64,000 nucleotides of DNA from Dipylidium caninum (taxonomy: Eukaryota; Platyhelminthes; Cestoda; Cyclophyllidea; Dipylidiidae): NCBI GenBank assembly GCA_017562135.1, contig QEYB01000266.1, positions 558,001 to 622,000 of the forward strand, written 5' to 3'. A program made the translations under genes and the position numbers. Shown here one piece after another: positions 1-14,643 of this stretch. Within the stretch, counting starts at the first letter, position 1; the number at the start of each line of letters is the position of its first letter. Below the pieces are notes generated by a model. It was not told the DNA's origin. It did not search any database and saw nothing but the letters and a program-made list of their open reading frames with translations.

Positions 1-898
<898 letters not shown>

Positions 899-1202
899 GG
901 GCAAGGAGTCGAGAGCCCCTGCGTGTCCCGTCTGCCGCCCTTACGGTGTAATTTGCATTTTATCCGCCAGCCATAGCGTCAGTGCCAATGCCTCCGTGCC
1001 GTTGAACGCTCAACTAACGCTCTAAACTCCTTCTTAATTTTGTATACTTTGGGTACACTCAGTACCGACATTGCCTCCGTCCAACTATCTTGTGCCACTA
1101 CGTACGCAGACTATGTATACACTTGGGTTTCCTTTTTTCTGAAAGGTTATTTTCCGTACTATTTTGATATGCTAGTCATGGAGACCACATCGGAGATACG
1201 CG

Positions 1203-1270
1203 AGCACCCACACGCGCACACACGCACGCGCGCGCAGCACGCATGCCGCCCACACACACGCACGTGCCTT
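1203..1270. repeat. CA/CG-rich alternating purine-pyrimidine tract
   Basis: Imperfect run of CACACA, CACGCG and CGCGCG dinucleotides about 300 bp downstream of the KLF stop codon. Strictly alternating tracts of this kind can adopt Z-DNA; that property is inferred. No gene overlaps it. Confidence 0.7.
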
Positions 1271-1440
1271 CGGGTGCGCGTGTATTCATGTGTACATTTA
1301 TTTAACGTGAAAATGCATATTTCTATCAAGCCTGCTCAGTATGTCGAATGTTTACCTTCGGTCAGAACAGCATAGCGGCAGGTACGACGACTAGGGGAGG
1401 GTCGGTGTCACGAGGATATCAGCGCCACCTGGGTGAACAG

Positions 1441-1840
<400 letters not shown>

Positions 1841-4800
1841 TCTTGGTGGACGTTTAACTTCACTCTACAAAGAGACCGACGTGGGCTTGCATTCACCGTG
1901 ATGGCGTCTGACTTGCTTTTAATGGGGCCTAATTCAGGGTCGTTCTCAAAAATGGCCTTCAAGGAGGTCATGATGCTGAATGATTGTGATTTGATGAACC
2001 TAAATCACCCGTGTACCTTGCACCGATTGGAGGTGAATGCTGTGCAGCCTGAGGGCATAGGTCCTTGCAAAGGGTGCTCGAAACTCTAGATCGAGTGGCT
2101 TGTCATGCCATTGGCCTGATCTTAAAACAGGTGACCTGATAAGTCAGCGTCGAATTAGTGACAGCGGACTTGGCTAGTGGGGGACGGGCACCAATGTTGC
2201 ATCAACATGGTCGGTGAATATCTTCACTTAAATCTGACGAAGGCCTCTCAATGTGGGCAGCTCTGGTTTGTGACTCAGAATCTTCCATTCTGGACCAATT
2301 TGGTGCCTGCGCCTTAAAATGCTAACATCCGCCGATGGCGGGTGGGTTGCGATTCGCACCCTGTCAACTCGATTCTGGGCGAAGTCAGTCTGTCGAGCAG
2401 GTCTATTCTAACTTCCCTTTACTACTTACCTTGAGAATTGCACTTTTGCGGTTTACGAATTTTTTTGTCGACGCGAAAGGCCGTCAGTCAGGTGCTCCTC
2501 GGGGCTCCGTGGGACGTGATGGCTGCGAGTGGTAGGCAGAGGTCGCAGTTTACACCACCACCGTCGGCTCGCAAGCGGATGTGCAGGCCCGTGTGTTGCA
2601 ACGTGGTTTCGTTGGCGCCTCAACACTGCCCGCAAGGTCAAAACAGGCCTCGCTGCCAAGGTCCTGGCGCACAGAGGATGCCAAAAGCTCTGGAAAGTGG
2701 GGAACAGTCTGCTGTAGTGCGACACAACTCACGATGACATCGAGCCTTTCCTCCTATAATACAAAAGAAGGCTAATAAGCAGCGCCAAACGATGCAGCGA
2801 GGCATGAGGAGTGAAAAAAGAGAGACTTTGTTAGGCACAGTGTGGTGCAATTTGAGGCGGGTCGCGTGGCCCGGAGACAAGTCCGCGGCACTAGTCGACT
2901 GGCGCTGAAGGGGCCCCCCTTGGCGCCTTAATCCACGTGCGCGTTTCGTGTGCCTTCTTTTCAGATCGAAACTGACGTCAACCACGGATGGAGGGCAACC
3001 ACACGAGGGGAAGATGAGTAGGAACGCGGTGTCACGTGGCAGGAGGTCTGTTCGACACTTTTGCGGTGGCGATGACGTGGAAATAAGCGAAAAGGGGAGA
3101 CAACTTTTAAGGCCTTTCCGAGAAGTCGCCTGTGACAATCCACCCAACCGAGTGTCAGTCTTTCCAGGTGAGAGCGGACGCCGTATGGAGGCGGCCAATT
3201 AGCACCGAAAGCTTTACATTACGGTGTCAGAGAGGTGGCTGACTCTTTAGGTGTCCACATCAGATTTTGAACCCAGGAGGTTCCACTTGGAGCTGGTTGA
3301 CTGAGAATGTCAACTTTCGGGACGACGTGCCCCTCTCCTACCCCCCTCCCCCAAGTCCTGGTGGGCGGCCCACGCACGGACGTGAGAACGGAGGCTGCTC
3401 TTCGAATGGAGGGTTGGGCGACCTGCATCGACGCGTCTTCGTGGATCGGGCAAACGTCACCTTTCATGCTTACGTAGAGAAAAATATCCAGTGCGTGAGT
3501 GTTTGACGCCTGTGCGGCAGTTTTATCTCCTCTTTGCACAAAATAAACGCATTTCTTAAAACGCACTCGACATCGAGCACGCCATCTTCCAGCGAGTTGG
3601 CGGATGCGTGCGTCTCTTTGGCGATGTGCAATTGCGACATTCAAGATTGTGGTGAGCGCTTCTTGTCTGCTGCCGATAGCCACCACTTCCGTGTGTCGTA
3701 CATTGTGAACCCGACGGCGTCCAGAGAACTGGACAAGTTGAGGCAAGTCGGTGGGACGGGGGGAGGATGGCGGGGCAGAGCGGCCCGCTCCCAGTCGGAT
3801 CGGGCCGGCAGGGCCGGGCCACGTCCGACCGTTTTCCAGAGAGCTGTGTCCTTGAAGTAGATGAAAAATATTCGGAACGCAGTAGCCTTCCCTTCTCCTC
3901 GACGAATTTTGTCGAGTTCACTTTGATTCCGTACAAAACATGGGAGCGCACTTGTCTCTCTCGCCTAATTTGAGCCTGTAGGCTCGTGAAGCATAGACGC
4001 CGGCAGGGAGCGATTATGAGGAGTAGGTGGGGAAAGAAAGGCCAACCTGAGCCACTCTCTCCGCTCCTTCCTCCCTTCCTCCTCGCTGCGTCAGGCCTCG
4101 CCAAGCCGGCGGCGGGCGATCCCGGCGACTGAGGTGGGACACCACCTTAATTCCACGACGAGCGCAGTGGAAGGCAGCCGAAGGTGCGGAATGACGCGTG
4201 GCGGGCGCATCACATGACTTGGAAGGAGTTGGGGCTGGGCGCTGCGTAAGTCGCTCACTCACAGACGCCCAAGTCGGGCCACCGCAGGCAAAAGTCCTTT
4301 CCAGAGCGGAACAGGGACCTCTTCCTACGTAGTTGCGTCGCATTTTGCGTGGCCGACTTTCGTCCCCCTGTTTCTCTTTGCCGCGACCCGCTGCGACTCG
4401 AGGGTGGCAGGAGGGGAAACATTCGATGCAGGCCGACAAGTCGGCGCAGGTGCAGCGAATTGCGCGGGAGCGAGTGGAAAGGAGAGGCCACGCGAGCATT
4501 TACGCGACAAGCCTCGGCGATGCTATCTCTGGGACGGAGGTGAAGTCGGAGACACCTCCTACTCCACCACACTGGCCTTCGTCCTCCAAGTCTGGCTCAA
4601 TCATTCGCCAAAATCCCCTCGGGTATTACGCTACTGGTAAAAGGATGATTTTTCTGGTCGGATAACCTGGCGAGGCTCAAAGTCTCCCGACTGAAATTAC
4701 GAACAAGTCCATTCGAGTTTCTCGAACGTGCAGTCCATAGTGAAGACGTAAAATCGATCGGGAAATCACAGACAGGAAGGCGCGGTCTCTGCAAGACTTG

Positions 4801-7800
4801 GCGGGTTCCAAGGCTACTCGCGAAGGAAAGAAGCCTTAAAGGTTGGCAACGGAAGGAACACACTCACGGCGTTGGCACTAAGGCGCCATTGTGAGCAGAC
4901 TTGTCAGGCTCTGCAGCGCCAGGAGAGGCGCGTGTTGAGCCACGGTGAGGAGGCGAAGACAACTAGGGGTTCAGCGTGGCATCAGAGAAGCAAACAATCG
5001 GATGATTAATCAACTTCAGTACGTACTTAAGAGCGAAAGCATACAAGCACCGCTCTTGATGAAGAGGAAAACAAGGCAACAACCGACGTCTATTGCCGAC
5101 TGACTCAGTCGATTGGAAGAAGTCAAGTTGGGGTGTGCGCAACCACTGCCAATTAGATAAGAGCACAAAAGAAGGCGTCATTTAACTTTGACGCCGAAGG
5201 AGGAGAGCTCGCGGAGCCTGGTTTTGGTCCATTTAACAGACCTACAAGGCAGCTGGACGGAGTTCTCCTCCTTGCCACAATCGGCTCTAACTCACCCGCC
5301 CACCTGCGACGGGGCTCTGGACCCACCAGCAGTCTGCATTTCAACCGGGTGAGCATCGTCAGCCTCGTCCGGCGCGTTCCTCGCCGCGGCAAATGGTGGC
5401 GGTCGGTTGGGGGGAAGGAAGGAAGAGAAGAGGGGACGAGTGTTCACCATGTCTTAGAAGAAGTGTGTGCGAAGGACCCAGCGAGGCACTTCGCCGCCAT
5501 TGACCATCGGTCTTTCCTGACGCTAGTTCAATCGCCGCGCACACCACCACACCTACTTCCTCGACTGTCTCCCGCCCTCAACATCAGCCGATTCACAGGC
5601 CCAGTTACATCTTCACTTCCCCCACACCAAACTTCTCGCCTCTGCCTTCGAGGCATCAAGTAGAGCCCTCGAAGGTAATGCCGCAACATCCCACGCACTC
5701 GCTCGATTCTGTAATCTACGTCCACAGGGAACCTCGAGACGACAGTCGCACAGAAAGGAGTGGAATTGAGAAACGCCCATCCACTGATATGAAAAGAGTC
5801 ACCAATTTGATGATCCACGTGTCGGTTCCACAGCGGCTGTAGTCGAGTTCGGTGGCGGGAGTCGCCCTGCCGGTTGGTGGGTTGCTGATGCTGCTGCCCA
5901 TCGGCACAGAAGTAGTTCGGACAGACGACGCTAACCAAAAGACTCGCCAGCACTGCAACTCGGTGGAATCTCATACTGCCAGGAGTAAAAACGCATCAGC
6001 TGTCCGAGGGGTTGACGACATCGGGCTTTTCGTGCAACGAGAGGGAAGGGGAAGACGGTGCCTCGCCCGCAGCTGGGTGGCATGGAGGGACCCTGCGCCT
6101 TTCGACTTAGTTTGGTGCGAACCTACTGTTGAAAACACACTTCACTTTCGTCTCGCACCACCCCGCCAGGACACACACGCCCAAAGGGGAGAGAGAGAGG
6201 AGAGGAAAGGAAGTGTGCTGTCGGAGTCTGCCTCCGCCTCAGGTTCCAAATTGTCGGTTTCTACGCATCAGTAGACAACTGCAAAAGAGAGGAAAAGGTA
6301 GTGAGTTATCGCCATCCGATTGGGATATTTGCACACATTTTACTTGGCGCCGGCACGAGAGGCATTGATGAGGCGGCCCACAAAGGTAGGGCTGAGGAGC
6401 CTTTGCGGCGTCATCATTTGAAGTGCCCGACTTTCTCGGTGCCGTTGGCATTTCGCGTCTCAGTGGCGGGTGTCTGCCACGTCAGTTGCGAATGAAGAGG
6501 ATAGCAGCGAGCACCTCCGCCAGCCTCACGTGGGTCGCGCCAGTCCACGAGGTTCACTGTGGTGGAACGGTGTTTCGTCAAACACACGCTCGAATTTGCG
6601 TCAGCATGGGAAAATCGGGGCAGCTGATGTTTGCGTGTCGGCTAAAAACACGTAACGCACTGCCTGTTGGGCTGTGTTTGCAGAGTAAGAGAACCGGTTT
6701 TTTCACTTGGAAAACAGTTTTTCCTTTCGATTTGACACCACGAAGACAGTGCAAGCGTTTTCGGGAGTCAGGCCTTCTGGCGCATCCACCGCAGTGGCCT
6801 CGCCGCGCCCTCCGCACCTGCGAGGGCTGAAGCATCCGCCGCCATCGGGCCGACGGTGAAGGCTCCGACTCCGCTGGCCACGAGCAGTCGGCGAATCGGT
6901 TCCACTTTCGGAAAACACACACCTCACGGCGACAACGGCTCTCCACAACTTCGTCCGCGGTGGTTGGCAGCCTGCTAATCTCTGTGCTGCCACCAGAAGC
7001 TGTTGACTGCCCATTTGGACTGTTAATTTAAGCCTCCAACCTTGTGCATATACAACGGTGAATCCAGGGTCGGGGAAGTCGACTTCCAGAGCCCCTCCTA
7101 GGGGCGGACGTGTGATCGTGTAACGGCATCAACTAGCGACTTCCCTGACGAATACGCCTTATCGGCGGAGCTATGCATTTGAATTTCCACGGAGCATTTT
7201 GACGATGACCTCTTTGCTTGAGACACAGAATCAGCACAACAATAATTCAGGGGACATTACGTCTTTTCGGTAAATCTTGCCCTCCCTCCGCTTCGCCGAG
7301 TTAATACGCACCCATTCAGTGTTTCAAGATGACTTTCCGAGGGTGCAACTCCAACGCTGTAAAAATGATCTCAAAAGACAAGAAAGTATATGGACTTTTG
7401 GTAGTTCCCGACCACTTTCACGTCATACCATTGGCGATGTTTAGAATGTGATGCCTTCGAGTCGTCCCCAACTCCCGTCCCAGCCGTGAGAGGCGAATTC
7501 GCTCGTAGGTGGAGGCGTGGAGCAGTACACTTGATTCCCGAAAATGGGTTTTCTGTCCATCACGACGGCGCCGAGAGAGATGCACTTACGGGAGCAGGAG
7601 AATAAAAAGCAGTTAAGGAGGTAAAAACAAGATGCAGCGTCCCTCACTTTAATGCTGGGCCTTTTACGACTCCCCAGGCTTCCTCGATGCGCACACTGCG
7701 TCTGCTCAAATGGGACACGCAAGTTAACTCAAACGCCCGCAATCCCCGACTGTCCGTGCAGTCGAACGTGCGCCCAGTTATCTGTCAACTGGTGTTTTAA

Positions 7801-8721
7801 GTGGGATTTTCCAAATTTACTTGCGACCATAATCATCATTGAATATCCGAGGAAAGTGACGCACAGGCAGAAGGGTTTAAAGTGAAGTTTTTGGTGTTTT
7901 ATGAGCACGAGGTACTGGCTGGTATTGACGGGAAGTGGGCAAATTGAAGTCGAATGAGATCCGCGGGGTAAATGCGAAACTTTTGTGAACTTCTGAGATT
8001 TTGAAGCGACCAAGAGAGGTCTCGGGCTCACGCCCAGTAGCCAGCTAAGACGGCGAATCTCATCACTTCCGAGGACTGCTGGCCTGGTTAGCCGTGGGTC
8101 AACTCACGGTGACAAGTCGTCGGGCGGAGGGAAGGTAGAGCAAACTCTCCTCTCTTCTCCCACGTACTCCCGAATTTGTCCTCGAAAGATGGGAATTCGG
8201 ATCAAAGTAAAAGATGCTAGAAATTTTAGGCCTTGTCAAAGAGATTTTGAAGTACAGCCTCAAGAGTTTTGATTGCAAATTGAGTGAATTAGGTTTGACG
8301 TTCGTGAGTATTAAATTAGCAGTGAAGCGAAGTGGCAAAAAATACCGAGAAAGGTGGACAGGGTTGTTCCGAGGCCACAGGACCTCCATTCGACTGCGCC
8401 ACGAGGTTATGAGCCGTCATTTGTAATAATGACCCGATATTAATGGCACAGACGGTAAGCCTTCTCATGCGTTTTGAAGGGGGTCTTGGTGCGTTCTTTA
8501 TAACTGCGAGAATTTCTCCGTCTAATTCCCCGCAAATATTTACATGCATGGTGTACGAAAGCTGCTCTTCAACGATCTACGCCTGTCCACCAGAAGGTGG
8601 ACAGAGATGACAAATGCTCCCTCCCCCCGACACTCAGACGCGCTGCCACGAGGAGAAGAGTCGTCTCAGAATGCCATCATCGACGGCAGCCTCATTGTGA
8701 TTGGGCGAGGAGCTGAGACCA
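1841..8721. other. G+C-rich intergenic stretch, no gene recognised
   Basis: Many overlapping reading frames of 60-190 codons occur on both strands, as expected by chance in G+C-rich DNA. None shows a recognisable domain, splice structure or conserved motif. Purine-rich and pyrimidine-rich patches are common (for example around 5400-5440 and 6180-6215). 5' exons, control elements or non-coding RNAs of the neighbouring KLF and TNFAIP8-like genes could lie here but nothing specific can be shown. Confidence 0.5.
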
Positions 8722-9384
8722 ATGAGCCCACCCGGTTCCCACTGGTCAGGCCAAAGTGTGCACGAAAACATTTCAAACGGCATGTCCGGTCTTGAAGGAA
8801 GCACGAGGGGAAGCGGCGTTTTCGACACTCATCAGATTACCCTCAAGGCGCAACGTACTATTGCGTGTAATTTCCCTAATCAGACGAAACACTTCTTCCT
8901 CGACGAAATCACCAACCACCTCGTGGACACAATCCACAGATTTGTGTGGAGCTACACCCGTTCGAAGAAGCGGGCTGACTACATCGTGAAACAGTTACTA
9001 AAGATTACTATAAAACTCCACGTTATTGTGTCTAGTGGAGCGCTAGACGAACAACATCAGGAAGACCTCAGCGAGTGCCGCAACTTGATGCACCAGACGG
9101 CTCTTCGTTTCATTCGTCAAGTGCTGGGGTCTCCACGTCCTCTAACCAGCCGCACTAGTCTCGAGAAAATCCAAGCGGCTATCAAGACTGCCGGAGAATT
9201 CGCACGCATTGTCTCGGAGAAGTATCTGTCTAAAAAAACCGTCAATAAGTTGATTGATGTGGTAATGTTCTTTGTGGATGAAGACTTGCTAACTGCACTT
9301 CTGTCTAACCAACCGCCCTTTGCCGAGATGGCCAGGGAAATTGCGCACGATCTACAGGATTCTATCGACAGGGGTACTCTCTAG
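8722..9384 (+). CDS. TNFAIP8-like (TIPE family) protein
   Basis: Member of the tumour necrosis factor alpha-induced protein 8 family: all-helical cytosolic proteins with a hydrophobic central cavity that bind phosphoinositides and modulate cell death and immune signalling in animals. One uninterrupted exon of 220 codons if ATG 8722 is used; ATG 8782 is an alternative giving 200 codons, nearer the usual length of about 190. Family landmarks in order: ITLKAQRTIACNF near residue 48, SKKRADYIVKQLLKITIKL near 90, RNLMHQTALRFIRQV, the KIQAAIKTAGEFARIV helix, KKTVNKLIDVVMFFVDEDL and a C-terminal IDRGTL, corresponding to the DEGSL-type end of the vertebrate proteins. The N-terminal 40 residues are low in complexity and not conserved. 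The exon lies at the left border between G+C-rich and A+T-rich DNA. Confidence 0.85.
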   Translation: MSPPGSHWSGQSVHENISNGMSGLEGSTRGSGVFDTHQITLKAQRTIACNFPNQTKHFFLDEITNHLVDTIHRFVWSYTRSKKRADYIVKQLLKITIKLHVIVSSGALDEQHQEDLSECRNLMHQTALRFIRQVLGSPRPLTSRTSLEKIQAAIKTAGEFARIVSEKYLSKKTVNKLIDVVMFFVDEDLLTALLSNQPPFAEMAREIAHDLQDSIDRGTL

Positions 9385-10634
9385 GAGGTGAAGAACCTCC
9401 GGTGCTCGTACTTTTATGCCTTTTCAAAAAAGATGGCTTCTCTTGTCAAGTCTCGGTCAAGCATTAATAATGTTTATATAATGTGGCATTTATTGTTTCT
9501 TTAGCTTAATGAAAATTAATATTTACTCAGTCCAGAGTTATGGCTTAATCAGTGATAAGATTAACTAATCAAATATAGTCAGTTGCTCCTTGTACTTGAA
9601 GTGTTAGGGGACAAGTAATGGTGATAATTATATGAAAATTGGAAGGACATGTGGTAAATTTTTAGTCTCCACGTTAGTTCGCCATCTTTCTATCGATATA
9701 CAAACATGACAAAAACAATGACAATGTCAAATTAAAGCCGAAAGCCGCATGAATACAAATCAACAAATTATCTCGTAAATAGACTGTATAGGGGATGAGA
9801 GAGAAAATTAATGTAAAGTTGTGGCGAATAGTAATTTGGGCACGGAAACAAAATGTCATTAATGAGCACGAATGACTACCTAATGGAAAGAGCTAAAGAA
9901 TTAGGTGGATTTGCAAAACAGTCTAGAAGAGCAATGTCGAAAGCTATTGATAAAATTAACAGTATTTCGAGGTCATTTAGTACTCATGAATATCTAGTTG
10001 TGACGTTAATTAGGAGAGAATACTAGAACCCACACTTGCGGACGTTGGTCTCATTTAATTATGCTCTTGTAATAAAAGCTTTGCAAAAGCAAAAGTTAAT
10101 AAAAATATATGCAAAGGAGGAAGGGAACTAGCTTCGTCATAATGCGGGGACAAAACGGACTATGGAGAAGTAGAAAATGATGCTCGTTGTCGCACAAGAT
10201 GCTAAAAACTTCAAGCATAATTTAGTATCATAGGGGAACTCCTTCGGCTGACAACGAACGATAGAGCCATATTATAATTGGTTATAATAAATTTCATGAA
10301 AGACATAAACAAACTACTGTGGATAAGAATTATAGCCCGGAATTAATATAATTACTTTAAGAACCATCGCATGTTAAAAAACGTAATGCATTTTACGCCC
10401 AAAGTAATATATTTTAAATAATTTACGGATTGTAACTATCTTTTGCGCAATTATCTCGAAATCGCTAACTTAGACGCCTCGACCTAGAAGTGTTTGAGTT
10501 TACCGTTTAATTTCTCGACTACAGGTAACAAGGGGAATCTTCAGCACTTTGAATACTAAGAAAGGTTTCGCGTACCTAAAAAAATGCCCTTGGTATGTAA
10601 GCAAATGTTAACAAAATTTCAGACAACCACTGGT
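9385..10634. other. A+T-rich intergenic region
   Basis: Spacer between the TNFAIP8-like gene and LDH, rich in A/T, with no reading frame resembling a protein. The LDH promoter is expected in its right half. The last 50 bases contain a possible short leader intron or acceptor (TTTCAG ending at 10621) just before the chosen LDH start. Confidence 0.5.
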
Positions 10635-12046
<1,412 letters not shown>

Positions 12047-12108
12047 ATGCATCCACCAACAAAATACCACACTATGTCAGAATTAGATCATCTCAAAGAT
12101 ATCTGACA

Positions 12109-12114
12109 AATAAA
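12109..12114 (+). terminator. AATAAA polyadenylation signal of LDH
   Basis: Canonical hexamer 63 bp after the LDH stop codon; a second copy lies at 12147-12152. Both lie just before the 3' end of the convergent LRRC42-like gene. Confidence 0.6.
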
Positions 12115-12171
12115 ACCAGTCCTATGTGAATGCTTATTCAAACAAAATAAAGCAAGGGAAGAATGGAGGAG

Positions 12172-13104
12172 TCAGTCAATAGAAAGATTTTTTCGAAGGC
12201 GGAAGATAACAAAGGGTGATTCGTAGCTGAGAATAAAGGGGGGATTTTCTAGATAATAATGAGCACCGTAATCCTCCCATAACCAACCTCGTGGAGCTGG
12301 AAGTCTAGGTGTAGCGCGCTCCAGTATTCTGTGACACTTCCAGCCGTCAGGCAAAGTGACTTGAAATATCTAGGAGTGAGATAACACTGGTAACACGATA
12401 AAAATTTGTTAGGGAAGCTAGAGGTCTGAAAGCCCAAGTAAATGGATAAATGGCGGATATGTATGGAACGAATTGACACAATGCTAGAAAATCAAGCCTT
12501 GAAAATACCATCGGTCAATATCTTCACTTTTTTCGGCCTAACTGAACTTACCGATGCTCCCGTATCATTCAGATAGACAACCTGAGTAGAAGGCAAGGCA
12601 GTCAGGAAAGCCACGGCCTTTTCACTTATGAAGGGATTTCTCGAGACGTCTATCACGATGAGACTGGATGATTTGTAGTAGCGACCGTGAGCAGTGAGTG
12701 AACGGATAGCGTCGTTGCTAAGATGGTTATTGCGTAAAGAGAGGAATCTAAGGGCCGGGAGGCTGGACCCTAATAAGGGAAGTGCGGGCATGTGATGCGT
12801 GCCCAATTGGCAGGGCATCAAGGCAAAGCGAAGTGAGACTGCAGCTACGCAGTAATCCCGTTATCCACATTGTAAAAAAAGGAGAAGGAAGCAAACGAAA
12901 AGATGATAGGAAATAAGCTCCGTAGGCCTCGGAAAATAGCTGAATATAAAAAGACAGAGTACTGGGTGTAAAAGAATGTTGATGAATTTCTAAGATAGCC
13001 ACCGAGATCCGCCTGCCTAGGTGGTGAGGAATTCCATTGAGTTCTTCAATGAGGCAATAATTCTCCGCCAATTTGACGCAGCACAGATGTACCAAAGAAG
13101 ACAT
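12172..13104 (-). CDS. LRRC42: LRRC42-like leucine-rich repeat protein
   Basis: Leucine-rich repeat protein of the LRRC42 family, whose molecular role is poorly known. Three exons on the minus strand: 13104-12897, 12838-12552 and 12369-12172 (introns of 58 and 182 bp; the second donor is a perfect GTAAGT). Joining in phase gives 230 residues. Similarity in order: a LIEELNGIPHHLG segment that matches the family's FISDNVDHIDSLIGFPE region, QLFSEAYGAYF matching its KFTEAYGSL, then LRRs FLSLRNNHLSNDAIRSL, LIVIDVSRNPFISEKAV and VVYLNDTGAS, and a C-terminal GWLWEDYGAHYYLE. Vertebrate members have about 430 residues; about 90 N-terminal residues and the long C-terminal tail are missing. ATG 13104 follows a splice acceptor by one base, 100 bp after the DSCC1 stop, suggesting a trans-spliced downstream gene. 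The first intron uses a weaker GTTTGC donor. Confidence 0.75.
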
Positions 13105-13118
13105 GCTACAACGGAGCG
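13105..13118 (-). promoter_or_regulatory. 3' splice site directly before the LRRC42-like ATG; candidate spliced-leader acceptor
   Basis: On the minus strand a pyrimidine-rich stretch ends in TTGTAG, then one base, then ATG. With only 100 bp separating it from the DSCC1 stop codon there is little room for a promoter or an upstream coding exon. An acceptor for a spliced leader in a polycistronic transcript fits; a cis-intron is the alternative. Confidence 0.45.
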
Positions 13119-13204
13119 AAAGCTATCGTCACCAAGTCTACCCTTACGTCTATGCGCAACCAAGAACACATAAGCATGCTATCTAATTATATTATTGCTA
13201 CACA

Positions 13205-14643
13205 TTATCGTCGAGGATATTTTTCGGTATAGCATCTTCCCTCGCTAGCGGATATGCTCGTACGACAGTGCTGAGTGAGTAGCGTAGCCAACACAGGGGG
13301 AACGGGGAGAGGATTATCAAGAACAAGTTTTGGTGGATCCTCTAAATCGTCCGAAATTGTTGTTATATCCTCCTCTTCCGACTCCGAGAAAAAAGAATCA
13401 TTCTCAAGCGCCTCGGTTAGTGTTGGGCAAGTTGGTTTATCCAAAGGAACACCGAGGACTAAATCTGAAAGGTAACCAGCTAACTGCGATTCGGGCCACA
13501 CGGGTTGGAGATCAAAGAGTGCTGTCAAGCGCGATTCTACACAGTCGTCGGGAAGATTTTCGGAAGGCAAGTAGGTAATACTTTTCTTATGGCTGAGTGA
13601 GGAAAGTTCGCAGTAGGCGCGACCAATACAAGTGAGATGCCGATGCAAGCGTGGCTGCATGCCGCGGGGCACAGCCGCACACCAGACCGATATAAAGTCT
13701 GGGAGGGCGAACTTCTTAGTTATTGACAGCAAGTTCTCACCGATAAGACGGCAAATCTTTCCGCAGCGTGGGTAGATCGAATTGCTTTTCGGATGCGTCT
13801 TACGATAGAAAAATCGCTTGAATACTTGGTGAAGAACGGATTGTGGGTACAGCCCGTCAAGTCGCTTTATCATATCCTGAGGATTGGGAAAACCAGTCTG
13901 AGGCCAATTCAGCGATAACTCATCAGCCATGTCAAAGATTGCTTGAAGAACCTACAAACAGCGGCAATTAGACAGCAGTTCGTGGATTCCATAATGCATA
14001 CATTGCTCAAGTAATCCAGTGTGAAGATGCGACATCGGCCCTGCCAGAGAAAAACATTCAACCTATCAATCGCACATAGTAGTTCTGCTTTACTGCACGG
14101 GACCGAGGTACACAACTCTTCGAACGTGGGAAACTTGCAGCACGCATCCACGTCTAAATCCTCTTCTTCAATATGGCCCGTAAAAGTAGCGGGCAAAAGA
14201 CGCTGCTTCAATTTCCGAAGGCTAGGGGCACGAATGGTTAAGAGCTCCAGATACATCGACTTAATTGATGCTACTGAGCATTTTTTTACCCTTCTCTCAT
14301 TTACCAACCAAAAGTCATCAGGCTGTTTACTGGGCACCTTTAAATCAGGTATCAAGAGTAGAGAATTAGACGTCTCCGTCTCGAATAAACGGCGAGTCGT
14401 AGAGGCATCACAGAAGAAAGCGGCAGACTCGGCATCATCGTAGGCCTTAATGTCCGCCGTGAATTCAGACGAACCAAGTATTTGGTCTGCCAGGGTTGGG
14501 GTGAGTTCAAGAAGGTAAATCTCTTCATCTAAGAGCTTATTGCCGCAGGTTATTAACTGAGCACTTTTATAAAAATTTTGAAGATTAGAAGAAGCGTGAT
14601 CCAGCAACTCGAATACATCACTGTCGGACCTAGGCAAGGCCAT
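13205..14643 (-). CDS. DSCC1: Sister chromatid cohesion protein DCC1
   Basis: Subunit of the alternative clamp loader CTF18-DCC1-CTF8, which works with PCNA and is needed for sister chromatid cohesion; nuclear. Two exons, 14643-14002 and 13951-13205, separated by a 50-bp intron, joined in phase (LDYLSN then VLQAIFDMADEL). The product is 462 residues, against about 393 in human. Landmarks: YLLELTPTLADQIL near the N terminus, SLLLIPDLKVPSKQPDDFW, the LRKLKQRLLPATF basic segment, CRIFTLDYL, the winged-helix region with ITKKFALPDFISVWCAAVPRGM, LPDDCVESRLTALFDLQPVWPE, and a C-terminal LATLLTQHCRTS ending in KYPRR. An acidic insertion (SESEEEDITTISDDLED) accounts for part of the extra length. ATG 14643 was chosen because the frame upstream has no other ATG. 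Confidence 0.9.

Noticed and set aside
2438..3202. Several 60-186-codon frames on both strands
   Set aside because: Mutually overlapping, low-complexity translations without any family resemblance.
14021..14443. Open frame on the + strand, and a second at 13275-13578
   Set aside because: Antisense shadows of DSCC1 exons; no similarity of their own.
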